64,000 bases of DNA from Pseudomonas sp. MYb327. GTDB taxonomy: Bacteria > Pseudomonadota > Gammaproteobacteria > Pseudomonadales > Pseudomonadaceae. Below the pieces are notes generated by a model that did not search any database, was not told where the DNA came from, and was given only the letters and a program-made list of their open reading frames with translations. Shown piece after piece: positions 56,770 through 63,673 of this stretch. The stretch covers positions 434,001 to 498,000 of the forward strand of contig NZ_CP159258.1 in the NCBI RefSeq assembly GCF_040438925.1. Direction: 5' to 3'. Position 1 is the first letter of the stretch, and each line of letters opens with the position of its first letter. The position numbers were made by a program, and so were the translations under genes.

Positions 56770-56916
56770 TTATTTGGCCGCTTTGGGGCGAATGACGATA
56801 CGGAACGGCTGACCGTTCGCACGTCGAATCACCTTCCCCGATTTGGTGGTGATGGTCATGCGGTAGATGACCTCGCCTTCCTCGTCGGGTTTTTCGAACA
56901 TCTCAAGCTGGGACAT
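56770..56916 (-). CDS. Small basic protein heading the CBASS-like operon (48 aa)
   Basis: MSQLEMFEKPDEEGEVIYRM, then TITTKSGKVIRRANGQPFRI and VIRPKAAK. A strong AGGAG lies 8 bases before ATG, better than any other start in the operon, so translation is well supported. Acidic head, basic tail; beta strands likely. No family recognised. It lies 70 bases upstream of the 53-aa gene and is first in the run 48 aa, 53 aa, SLATT, CD-NTase. Confidence 0.65.
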   Translation of the reverse strand: MSQLEMFEKPDEEGEVIYRMTITTKSGKVIRRANGQPFRIVIRPKAAK

Positions 56917-57049
56917 AAAATGTCTCCTACTGAGGTGGCTCGAACACAAAACTCGCTCCCTTGCGAAAGAAGCCCACAGGGGCTACCATCGCGAAGCTTC
57001 TCAACAAAGCGCGAGAGACATCTGGAACCTGTTCAGACGTCTTTTACCG

Positions 57050-57082
57050 AAGGCCGGTCAAGTTCGTACCTTGACTGGCCTT
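57050..57082 (+). terminator. Strong hairpin terminator in the divergent region
   Basis: Stem AAGGCCGGTCAAG/CTTGACTGGCCTT (13 bp, one G-T pair) with 7-base loop and TCTGTTTC after it on the plus strand. No plus-strand gene ends just before it; a short transcript from 56920 onward is possible. Confidence 0.7.
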
Positions 57083-57173
57083 TCTGTTTCTGGTGTTCCG
57101 TCATCGCATCCAAACCACCCTTGATATCTCTTCAGGTGCTAGAAATACTGATCAGGTACAACCATATGTGAAT

Positions 57174-57229
57174 CCTATCATCATCATTTTGATTACGTCA
57201 AATCCTCGCGTGCTATGATGGATGATAGG
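57174..57229. promoter_or_regulatory. Imperfect inverted repeat, candidate WYL-regulator operator
   Basis: CCTATCATCATCAT (57174-57187) faces ATGATGGATGATAGG (57215-57229). The arms share the perfect outer part CCTATCAT/ATGATAGG. They lie between the divergent CBASS-like operon and the WYL regulator gene. CapW-type regulators bind such repeats in that location. Inference from symmetry and place. Confidence 0.4.
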
Positions 57230-57238
57230 CAATAGAAC

Positions 57239-57258
57239 GACCATGCGGTGGCATGGTC
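57239..57258. promoter_or_regulatory. Perfect 8-bp inverted repeat near the regulator start
   Basis: GACCATGC-GGTG-GCATGGTC with a 4-base loop, directly before the octanucleotide repeats. Could be an operator or an mRNA hairpin of the regulator gene. Confidence 0.5.
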
Positions 57259-57305
57259 AGCAAGACAGCAAGACAGCAAGACAGCAAGACAGCAAGACAG
57301 CAAGA
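57258..57305 (+). repeat. Tandem octanucleotide CAGCAAGA x6
   Basis: Six perfect head-to-tail copies, 48 bases, ending 25 bases before the regulator ATG at 57331. The unit length, 8, is not a multiple of three. An upstream ATG (57253) reads through the repeats in frame with the regulator in the present state. Confidence 0.95.
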
Positions 57306-57330
57306 AATTGGATGGTTAGACGGAGAGCAT

Positions 57331-58218
57331 ATGATTGATTTAAGCGAGTACAGCCAGGCGCAACGGGAACGTCTGGTGTACATAGACTTTCGCCTGTATT
57401 TCACAGGCTCCGTCTCGCGGATGGATCTCATGGATCGGTTTGGTGTAGGTGGGGCAGCCGCAACTCGGGATTTCGGTCAGTACCGAGAGATTGCGCCTGA
57501 GAATACAGAGCTCGATTCAGTAACCAAGTTGTATGTGATTCGAAGTACGTTCTCGCCTCTGATAGCCCATTCACCAGAGAGAGTTCTCACTGCACTTTCG
57601 CAGGGATACGGCTATGGTCTCGACTCAGATGAGAAGCCGCTAATCACGCACGAATCTGTATCTCTTCTTAGTAAGCCGAATGTGGAAGTTTTAGCGCCTA
57701 TCACTAGGGCGATACACCTGAAGCAGGTAGTTAAGATCAGCTATACCTCTAGCTCCGGCCAGTCAGAAAGGGAAATCGTACCATTTGCTATCGGTTGTGA
57801 TGGCCTGCGTTGGCACGTCAGAGCCTTTGATCGGAAGCGTGGAAAATTCGGAGACTTCGTTCTGACTCGAATCGGGCAGGCCGAGATCCAGATGGGAGAT
57901 AAACCCAGAAACGAAGAAACCCCTAAGAATGATGACCAGTGGAATCGCATGCTCGAGCTTCCCCTTGTCCCGCATCCCGATAAAGACTCAACAGAGATCG
58001 TGAAGCGTGACTACGACATGCAGGATGGGGTGCTTAAGTTGCGTGTACGAGCTGCTATGGCAGGATACGTTTTGCAGCAATACCACGTGGATTGTTCGGC
58101 AGACCACAGCATTGGGGATAAGGCCTATCGTCTATGGCTAAGAGATCCATTGGCCCTCTATGGTGTAGAAAGCTCGATGTTTGCACCTGGATACAAAAGT
58201 CCGAATAGCGAGAGCTAG
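57331..58218 (+). CDS. WYL-domain transcriptional regulator (CapW/BrxR-like)
   Basis: A 295-aa protein. Start at ATG 57331 (MIDLSEYSQAQRERLVYIDF) with GGAGAG 3 bases before; an N-terminal extension through octanucleotide repeats is possible. A winged helix-turn-helix (about 10-55, RMDLMDRFGVGGAAATRDFG) leads to a WYL domain (about 110-195) where LRWHVRAFDRKRGKFGDFVL replaces the WYL motif, then a WCX-like tail. CapW/BrxR repressors with this build sit divergently beside CBASS and BREX operons and hold them silent until infection. Here the partner is the SMODS-SLATT operon on the other strand. Confidence 0.82.
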   Translation: MIDLSEYSQAQRERLVYIDFRLYFTGSVSRMDLMDRFGVGGAAATRDFGQYREIAPENTELDSVTKLYVIRSTFSPLIAHSPERVLTALSQGYGYGLDSDEKPLITHESVSLLSKPNVEVLAPITRAIHLKQVVKISYTSSSGQSEREIVPFAIGCDGLRWHVRAFDRKRGKFGDFVLTRIGQAEIQMGDKPRNEETPKNDDQWNRMLELPLVPHPDKDSTEIVKRDYDMQDGVLKLRVRAAMAGYVLQQYHVDCSADHSIGDKAYRLWLRDPLALYGVESSMFAPGYKSPNSES

Positions 58219-58299
58219 AGGGCGGCATATTTGATCCGTCTCGTCCTCGCAGGCCTTCTCGGGGCTGGGTAATTCAGTGCAAGCATTCATTGATAATAA

Positions 58300-58797
58300 A
58301 TGTTGCGACGTAGAGCTGAATCGGCCAAAGCCTCCACTATGGTGCCTCCTAATCGAGCAGTAATGGTCGGACGGGGGCTGTATTGGGGGTTCGCCGGTGA
58401 CTTTGGCATGGCTGCACATTTCCTGATCCCGCAGATAGAAAATATTGTCAGGTATCAGATGAAAGCAGCAGGTCTCAATACCTCAACCGCAAACGCTGAA
58501 GGGATTGTGAACGAGAATGGCCTGAGTACCTTAATGGACGTAGATGGTGTCGACGACGTGCTAGGGGCGGATGTTGCATTCGAAATCAAGGCTCTTTTCT
58601 GTAGCCCCTTTGGCCCCAATTTGAGAAATGTCTTTGCCCATGGTCTGATCGACGATGACGCCTTCTATACAATTCCGATTGTCTACGCCTGGTGGTTCAT
58701 GCTCAAACTAATTTCCACGCCATACTGGAATGGTATGGTCGAGGCGCAGAGGAACGCTCAGCAGGGCTCTGCAAAACCTCCAGAGTCCGGTAGTTGA
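58300..58797 (+). pseudogene. DUF4209 (HEPN-type) protein, C-terminal remnant
   Basis: Reads GRGLYWGFAGDFGMAAHFLI, PQIENIVRYQMKAAGL and GPNLRNVFAHGLIDDDAFYT. GDF-x-x-A-x-HFLIPQIEN-x-(I/V)R and NLRN-x3-HG are the marks of the C-terminal DUF4209 domain; RNVFAH is a HEPN-type R-x4-H site, as in RNases. Family proteins run about 550-600 aa and here only about 140 conserved residues are left, with no start signal. So it is likely a deletion remnant, unless the short form is used. Confidence 0.65.
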
Positions 58798-58927
58798 CTT
58801 GTGGCGTCTATCATTTTTTGCGCTTGCATCGCTTGGGCCATGTGGCCCGGCTCAACTCGATGGTTTACCTGACACCCCGGAGCAACGCCTAGCTGCTATG
58901 TAGTGAGCCAATCTCGTAGGTATACCT

Positions 58928-59170
58928 ATGCCTTACGCAACTCTTACATCTCGCGGCCGAATCACAATCCCAGCTCATGTACGCGACTCGCTCGGTTTGA
59001 AGTCAGGAGACAAAGTTCACTTCTTTGAACTGCCTGATGGCCAGTTCGCGATGGTTGCGGCCATTCATTCTGTGCAAAGCCTCAAGGGCATGATCCGGAA
59101 GCCAAGAATCCCCGTGAGCGTAGCGGACATGAATGCGGCCATCGCTGCTAGAGGTGCAGATGCGAGTTGA
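58928..59170 (+). CDS. AbrB/MazE-type antitoxin-like protein (80 aa)
   Basis: MPYATLTSRGRITIPAHVRD SLGLKSGDKVHFFEL is a swapped-hairpin AbrB DNA-binding domain (residues 1-48); the tail (SVADMNAAIAARGADAS) is the kind that masks a VapC/PIN toxin. Such genes are normally followed by the toxin gene, but the next 60 codons here contain no PIN motif. It is therefore an orphan, or its toxin was lost. TAGGTATACCT precedes the ATG. Confidence 0.75.
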   Translation: MPYATLTSRGRITIPAHVRDSLGLKSGDKVHFFELPDGQFAMVAAIHSVQSLKGMIRKPRIPVSVADMNAAIAARGADAS

Positions 59171-59279
59171 ACCGAACGAAGTCTTTGAGCTCATGGGGCG
59201 ATTAGAGATGGGAGTGCTTGTGTGAGACTGCCCGTGACCGTCTTTTTTGCGGCCAATCCGAAAAATGCGCTTGACGGTG

Positions 59280-59299
59280 ACTGTGTATGGATATACAGT
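59280..59299. promoter_or_regulatory. Palindrome resembling a LexA box with two extra bases
   Basis: ACTGTGTATGGATATACAGT pairs at 8 of 10 positions. Removing GT at positions 6-7 would leave CTGT-N8-ACAG, the SOS operator plan. It lies in the gene-free stretch 59171-59533, which also carries the terminator at 59377-59405. It may be a degenerated promoter of a lost gene. Confidence 0.3.
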
Positions 59300-59376
59300 T
59301 ATCGCAATTGCACAGACGGTGCCAATCCTGGACGTAGCTTTTGTGGACGCGCCAGCACGGATCGTGATGCAAGGAG

Positions 59377-59405
59377 AAAAAGTCCCTTAACTGGGGCTTT
59401 TTTTT
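59377..59405 (+). terminator. Rho-independent terminator after gene-poor stretch
   Basis: Stem AAAAAGTCCC/GGGGCTTTTT (one T-G pair), 6-base loop, then a T run of eight. No gene directly upstream on the plus strand; the last is the AbrB-type gene, 200 bases away. Confidence 0.75.
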
Positions 59406-59533
59406 GCCTGAAAATCGAGAGTGAATATGGCGAGCCTACGCGGTGCGCCATAAAGGATGCTGAGCAGGAAGCCAAGGATATCGCTCCTTCGAGCCACCGG
59501 CTCGGCTCAGGACGCCACTTGATTCGCAAATGG

Positions 59534-59740
59534 TTATCGTACGAAACGCTTGAGTGACCGGCGACTCGCTATTACTTGCTCTCGTATCTCGTCAGGATCG
59601 ATCGACATACCGCCGTCCGGTGTAACGCGCAGAGATTTCAGATTGTTGAGATGGGATATGAACGCACGATCTCTCGCTTGCTCACGGCCTGATCTTTTGT
59701 CGCGACAAACCAATCCTATCAATCGATCTATCCACTTCAT
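59534..59740 (-). CDS. Small unknown protein (68 aa)
   Basis: MKWIDRLIGLVCRDKRSGRE, then RAFISHLNNLKSLRVTPDGG and IDPDEIREQVIASRRSLKRF. Basic and helical. CAGGAATGCG lies before ATG, and its ATG overlaps the TGA of the upstream gene (59737-59740), so the two are coupled. No family recognised. Confidence 0.55.
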   Translation of the reverse strand: MKWIDRLIGLVCRDKRSGREQARDRAFISHLNNLKSLRVTPDGGMSIDPDEIREQVIASRRSLKRFVR

Positions 59741-59895
59741 GTCGCATTCCTGTATTCGTGATTCTTGGCAGCATTTTCAATGATGAGCAGGACAATGTCC
59801 TTATCATTTCGTCCTGCCGATCGGAAGGTGGTTAGGTATCGTCGCTCACTCCAATCCCGTAGCCTGCTTTCCGAGTTGATCAGAGAGAAACGCAT
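59737..59895 (-). CDS. Small unknown protein (52 aa)
   Basis: I choose the Met at 59895 (MRFSLINSESRLRDWSERRY, LTTFRSAGRNDKDIVLLIIE) because the next element upstream, the conserved intergenic motif at 59948, lies about 50 bases before the start, as in the two other copies. A longer frame to 59997 runs into that motif. Coupled by ATGA to the 68-aa gene. Unknown function. Confidence 0.5.
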   Translation of the reverse strand: MRFSLINSESRLRDWSERRYLTTFRSAGRNDKDIVLLIIENAAKNHEYRNAT

Positions 59896-59947
59896 AGGGC
59901 CTGACGCTTGCTGACGCTTCCATCTCCAGGAAACCCCCGAATTTATT

Positions 59948-60153
59948 GGTCTGTAACGCGTTTTTTGCTCAGTAACGTTGCTTACGTTACAAGTCAAAAG
60001 TTACGTTACAGTACGCCTGAGTAAAGCTCCGAAGCGAGCGGAGCGCGCAGGCCGGCGGCCGGAGGCGTGCGGGATGGAAGCCCGTCGGGCCAAGACGGAG
60101 CTTGCGATCGGCTTGGTTCACGCCAGCCCACTCCTGCAAGGACACGCACCAAA
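59948..60153. repeat. Conserved intergenic element, copy 1
   Basis: The left part has CTGTAACG (59951) and CGTTACAG (60004) arms with GTAACG/CGTTAC repeats between, on the minus strand direct copies of TGTAACGTAA about 20 bases apart. The right part is the GC-rich block containing GCGGAGCGCGCAGG, GATGGAAGCCCGTCGGGCC, AAGAC and GGCTTGGTTCACG. Same order as copy 2; copy 3 has only the right part. Confidence 0.78.
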
Positions 60154-60265
60154 CTCGTACGTTTGAGAACCTAGGATTCTAGCCACGAAAAATATTTCAC
60201 TTTTTCGCTAAAGTTTTTCCTCGCAACATCCGTTGTTATTTTTAACAGCAACGAAATGGTGATTT

Positions 60266-60820
60266 ATGAGCAAGGCTGAAATACAAACAACTGGGTTTTT
60301 CACAGAGCGTGAGTTCACGTGTTGGCGCGAGCGTGATTATGAAAAATTCTATCCATGTAAGGTGTCAAAACAGGAGGGTAACTATGTCAGTTTAAGTATG
60401 GGCGACATGTCGTACAGCTTTGACGACACCCTTGCTGAAGATATAGCGCGTTGTATCTTGGATGCTGATCTCGTCACTGTGGGTAAGCTTTATGGGTATA
60501 TACCAAAGCCTGCTATGCGAGACAGTGACTTTGATAGCTGGTATAAACAGAATAATTCTGGAACTTGGAATTATTTTGGTGAAGGGATGTTCAGCTGTCA
60601 TCGATCAGGAGGTGTAATAACTTTTGTAGAACGGGTAACTGATGAGGACGATACAGCTGAAATAATGGGCATTTACACAATTGATGACGTTGGGATAACT
60701 CTGGTGTTGGAGTCCTCGAGCTATTCGTTCAGCAAACTTGATGCAGTTTGGCTGTCCAATGCGTTGATGGGGGCCTTAGGAGAGGAGCCGCTCGACTTCG
60801 TGAAAATATCGACCATGTGA
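60266..60820 (+). CDS. Unknown protein (184 aa), AT-rich
   Basis: MSKAEIQTTGFFTEREFTCW, then YFGEGMFSCHRSGGVITFVE and DDVGITLVLESSSYSFSKLD. A mixed beta/alpha protein with an acidic tail. No domain recognised. Codon use is AT-rich compared with the core genes, which fits acquired DNA. The ATG has weak upstream signals. Immunity-like small proteins have this look, but there is no evidence beyond that. Confidence 0.6.
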   Translation: MSKAEIQTTGFFTEREFTCWRERDYEKFYPCKVSKQEGNYVSLSMGDMSYSFDDTLAEDIARCILDADLVTVGKLYGYIPKPAMRDSDFDSWYKQNNSGTWNYFGEGMFSCHRSGGVITFVERVTDEDDTAEIMGIYTIDDVGITLVLESSSYSFSKLDAVWLSNALMGALGEEPLDFVKISTM

Positions 60821-60857
60821 TGACCATGGCAGCATTTTCAGCGATGTGCAGGAGATG

Positions 60858-61223
60858 CTAAATGAGTGAACGATTAGCAGCGAGATACTGGATGACCTGC
60901 TCCAGTCCTGCTCGGTATGCGATGAGATCACGTGGTCGCCCACTCAGACCACGATTCTTACTGCTTAGCCAGATCTTTGCATTTTGCTCGGTTCCCACGA
61001 GCGCGAGCAATGACTGATACAGCTCAACGAATAGCAAGGCATGGCTCCAAGCTTCAGTACCCGGTTGAAGCAATTCATGGCCGTGACGTAGACGCAGCAC
61101 AGTGAAAACCTGCTCGCCCAAGACGGCTGATAGTTCATCGTCATCAAGCGCCAGTCCTTCGCCAGCGCGGATAAAGGCTTTGCTAAGTACAGCGTTTGCA
61201 GTGCTCGATTCGCCTGATTTCAT
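60858..61223 (-). CDS. MbcA/ParS-type antitoxin-like protein (121 aa)
   Basis: The C-terminal half reads AKIWLSSKNRGLSGRPRDLI, then AYRAGLEQVIQYLAANR, following the toxin-binding domain of Xre/MbcA/ParS antitoxins (W-L-x-x-x-N-x-x-L-x-G-x-P-x-D-L-I). The first part (AFIRAGEGLALDDDELSAVL) is a short HTH-like stretch. Partners are RES or MbcT toxins; none is next to it, so it appears to be an orphan. A copy of the intergenic element ends about 50 bases before its start. Confidence 0.65.
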   Translation of the reverse strand: MKSGESSTANAVLSKAFIRAGEGLALDDDELSAVLGEQVFTVLRLRHGHELLQPGTEAWSHALLFVELYQSLLALVGTEQNAKIWLSSKNRGLSGRPRDLIAYRAGLEQVIQYLAANRSLI

Positions 61224-61273
61224 GCTCCACCATATGGTCTGTGATGACCGAATTTATCAGCCATGCAATCAAT

Positions 61274-61471
61274 GGTCTGTAACGTAATTTTGTGCTTTGT
61301 CACATTGCTTGCGTTACAGTGCACAAAGCTACGTTACAGCCCCAGAAGGCGAGGGGGCAGGCAAGCGGAGCGCGCAGGCGTGCGGATGGAAGCCCGTTAG
61401 GGCCAAGACCGACGCCTTGCGCGTGGGCTTGGTTTACGACAGCCATCCCCAATTAGGGGCACGCCCAAAAC
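61274..61471. repeat. Conserved intergenic element, copy 2
   Basis: Starts GGTCTGTAACG, has a second CGTTACAG arm at 61332, then the GC-rich block with AAGCGGAGCGCGCAGGCGTG, GGATGGAAGCCCG, GGGCCAAGACCGACGCCTTG and GGCTTGGTTTACGACAGCC. Matches copy 1 across both parts. Confidence 0.8.
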
Positions 61472-61480
61472 CATTGCCTC

Positions 61481-62170
61481 TCACCAACCCGCATAATGAG
61501 TAACCAGGTGGCCCCAGTCCGAGAGCGCCGACCCATTTCTGCGGAGGATATCCATTGCCTCGGCGGCGGGAATTTTGGTCGGACAGCCCCCAGTCAGATA
61601 TGTTTTGTCCTTACCCTGGTTGTACAAGTGCATGATCGTTAAAACCATGATCTGTTGAAGCGGCGACATTGCGTGATAGCTTTTGCGCATTGCTTTCAAT
61701 TCTTCGGGGATGGGCTCTTCTCCCCCAGCCCAATCGAAGCCGCGAGGCCGTAAGTTATAATGCCTGCCTGAGGTTCCATAGGCGCGTGCGACATGTTCAA
61801 AACAAGCCTCAAGCGAGTAAGCCTCTACGATGTCCCACACTGCTTGCCCAAAGATATTCCCGCGCGCTGATGCACTGGGGAGCGTAGGGGTGGAAGCCCC
61901 GCAAACCATCGACAGCGCCGTAAGCTCAGCACCATCCATGCATGGCACTTTATCCACCATGTCGACCAACGCCCAACCGGGAAAACGGCCAGCAGCAAAC
62001 GTGGCGTTAACCGCTGCGTAGGCAGCAAGGGCGACTGGTTGTAGCGAGTGGTGGATGTAGGCTTGGCTGGCAGTGTGAGTATTCGTGAATGCCCATACAC
62101 CTTTCGAAAGCTGATGGACGCCAATCTCAGACAGAAGGCCTTTGGCCTTATCAACGTAGTCATTATTCAA
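61481..62170 (-). CDS. Unknown protein (229 aa)
   Basis: MNNDYVDKAKGLLSEIGVHQ, a helical start, then HHSLQPVALAAYAAVNATFA and GFDWAGGEEPIPEELKAMRK, PLQQIMVLTIMHLYNQGKDK. Largely alpha-helical; no family recognised. It is in a run of minus-strand genes of the accessory region and is likely co-transcribed with the next one. Confidence 0.6.
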   Translation of the reverse strand: MNNDYVDKAKGLLSEIGVHQLSKGVWAFTNTHTASQAYIHHSLQPVALAAYAAVNATFAAGRFPGWALVDMVDKVPCMDGAELTALSMVCGASTPTLPSASARGNIFGQAVWDIVEAYSLEACFEHVARAYGTSGRHYNLRPRGFDWAGGEEPIPEELKAMRKSYHAMSPLQQIMVLTIMHLYNQGKDKTYLTGGCPTKIPAAEAMDILRRNGSALSDWGHLVTHYAGW

Positions 62171-62269
62171 GAATTATAATTCCTTGTGCCAATTTGGTGT
62201 CCCATTCGCCACTGTTCCTGTTAAGGGCGCGCATGGCTTACAGTAATTGAAGCCGTTACTCGAGTTTCA

Positions 62270-62776
62270 TCAGGGTTGGCCCGACTCGTCACTGTCATCG
62301 TTGTCGTGAGTCTGCCAGTCGCCCGCCAAGGGTATGACTGCACTTTGTTGATACTTCCCGAATGGTGATTCAGCGTCGTGTGGAGGAAGTTGGAATGAAT
62401 GCCTCCGCTCCAATAGCTCAGGAAAGCGCTTGAAGACCGTCAGGTGGTGCAAGGGGATGGTTTGAATATAGGCGAAGAGATTGCCTAGGTTGATGCTGAC
62501 GCGAGGGTTTCCGGGAGCTTGAAACTCATCGCTCAGTACATGCGAGAGACTCCACTCGATCAAATTGATATCGATGTCAGGTCGGGCATCAGTCCAGGAC
62601 AATGCAAGCTGAGAGGCGTGACTATAGCTACGGTAGCCTAAACCTTTAGCGAGCAGTTCTAATGCGTGGGTATGCATGATCGGTTTTGAGCCAGGCCAGG
62701 TTTTGATGAGGAAGCGAGCAACTTTCTTCATGCCTCTATGGCGTTCAAGATCAGCGGGAAAAAGGGGAAGGATCAT
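62270..62776 (-). CDS. Unknown protein (168 aa)
   Basis: MILPLFPADLERHRGMKKVA, then RFLIKTWPGSKPIMHTHALE and LLAKGLGYRSYSHASQLALS. The segment ALELLAKGLGYRSYSHA is of the kind found in short proteins of integrative elements. The acidic tail (THDNDDSDESGQP) is low complexity. No function known. Bases 62777-62966 contain no gene. Confidence 0.58.
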   Translation of the reverse strand: MILPLFPADLERHRGMKKVARFLIKTWPGSKPIMHTHALELLAKGLGYRSYSHASQLALSWTDARPDIDINLIEWSLSHVLSDEFQAPGNPRVSINLGNLFAYIQTIPLHHLTVFKRFPELLERRHSFQLPPHDAESPFGKYQQSAVIPLAGDWQTHDNDDSDESGQP

Positions 62777-62966
62777 CGCAAGCTCCGGTCGTTAGAGGTG
62801 TCGGCCGTATTTTTCACGCGGCAAGACATTGTCGTACTTGACGTATGTTCCATAAGACGGGCCTCGTTTGCGGTGATAGAGTACTTTAAGTGTCTTGTAC
62901 CTAATCTGCTTCAGTAGGCTAGGTATTTGTTAGCGCTTCAAAACAGTGAAATGTCAGTTCACTTCG

Positions 62967-63503
62967 TTATAATTCAATATCCTTGAAGGCAAAATACATC
63001 TCCTCATAAGCGTAAACTCCGAAGTTTTCGGTGCTCAAAGTATGTGGCCCGTTGAGACGAAGTACGCTATTGGTCTCCAATGAAAGAAGGTCATCTGGGC
63101 CTAGCCGCTGAAATTCCCAGCTTTGCCATTGGGTTTTCAAGGGATACTCCTTCCACCGGCGATCGTAAGTGAAAGAAATCACATCAGCGTTTTTACCTTC
63201 CGGCAGAGTAGCGATGATGGTTAGTTTTTCTGAGGAAAGATGAAGCATCGAAACGGGTGATAGAAGATCACTTACCAGTGCCCGATCGATTAACTCAAAA
63301 ATCTCGTACTGCGGGTTTTTGTCCCAAATGATTGCGAACCGCTGCAGTCCAAGTTCTTGCATTTCGAGCTGCTCACTAAAGCGCTGAGGTGCAGCGTAAA
63401 CGGTGTACTTGAGTTCACCATTCTTCGTGCTGACCATGTCGTACTCCGGCTGGAAGAAGCGGGAGCAGGTACGGATTGAGGGCGGTCTCTTCTGCATAAT
63501 CAC
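62967..63503 (-). CDS. Unknown protein with probable GTG start (178 aa)
   Basis: AGGAG stands 6 bases before GTG at 63503, which is why I start there (MIMQKRPPSIRTCSRFFQPE). The body (LQRFAIIWDKNPQYEIFELI, EFQRLGPDDLLSLETNSVLR, YAYEEMYFAFKDIEL) looks mostly beta. No family recognised. Copy 3 of the intergenic element begins about 46 bases upstream. Confidence 0.6.
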   Translation of the reverse strand: MIMQKRPPSIRTCSRFFQPEYDMVSTKNGELKYTVYAAPQRFSEQLEMQELGLQRFAIIWDKNPQYEIFELIDRALVSDLLSPVSMLHLSSEKLTIIATLPEGKNADVISFTYDRRWKEYPLKTQWQSWEFQRLGPDDLLSLETNSVLRLNGPHTLSTENFGVYAYEEMYFAFKDIEL

Positions 63504-63548
63504 TTTTTACTCCTAAAAGTTGGTAGCACCGGCTTGAGCGCTGCTAGT

Positions 63549-63652
63549 AAGCGGAGCGCGCAGACGCGAGGATGGAAGCCCAAAGGGCCATGACCGGCGC
63601 CTGCGCCGAGGCTTGGTTCACGACAGCCGTCCTCTGGAAGAGGCGCGTACAA
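63549..63652. repeat. Conserved intergenic element, copy 3 (right part only)
   Basis: Contains AAGCGGAGCGCGCAGACGCG, GGATGGAAGCCC, AAGGGCCATGACCGGCGCC, GGCTTGGTTCACGACAGCCG. The GTAACG half seen in copies 1 and 2 is missing. Confidence 0.72.
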
Positions 63653-63673
63653 GAAGATATTCGACTGGTGGCA

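Noticed and set aside
56920..57082. Possible tRNA or small RNA before the strong hairpin
   Set aside because: No cloverleaf could be drawn and no promoter was seen; only the terminator is reported.
57258..57305. Octanucleotide array as a CRISPR
   Set aside because: Units are 8 bases without spacers, so it is a simple tandem repeat.
59222..59557. 111-codon plus-strand frame
   Set aside because: Contains the palindrome and the terminator hairpin; no protein family resembles it.
59948..63652. Repeated elements as integron attC sites
   Set aside because: The GTTAC arms do not fit the GTTRRRY core, and no integrase is present in the window.
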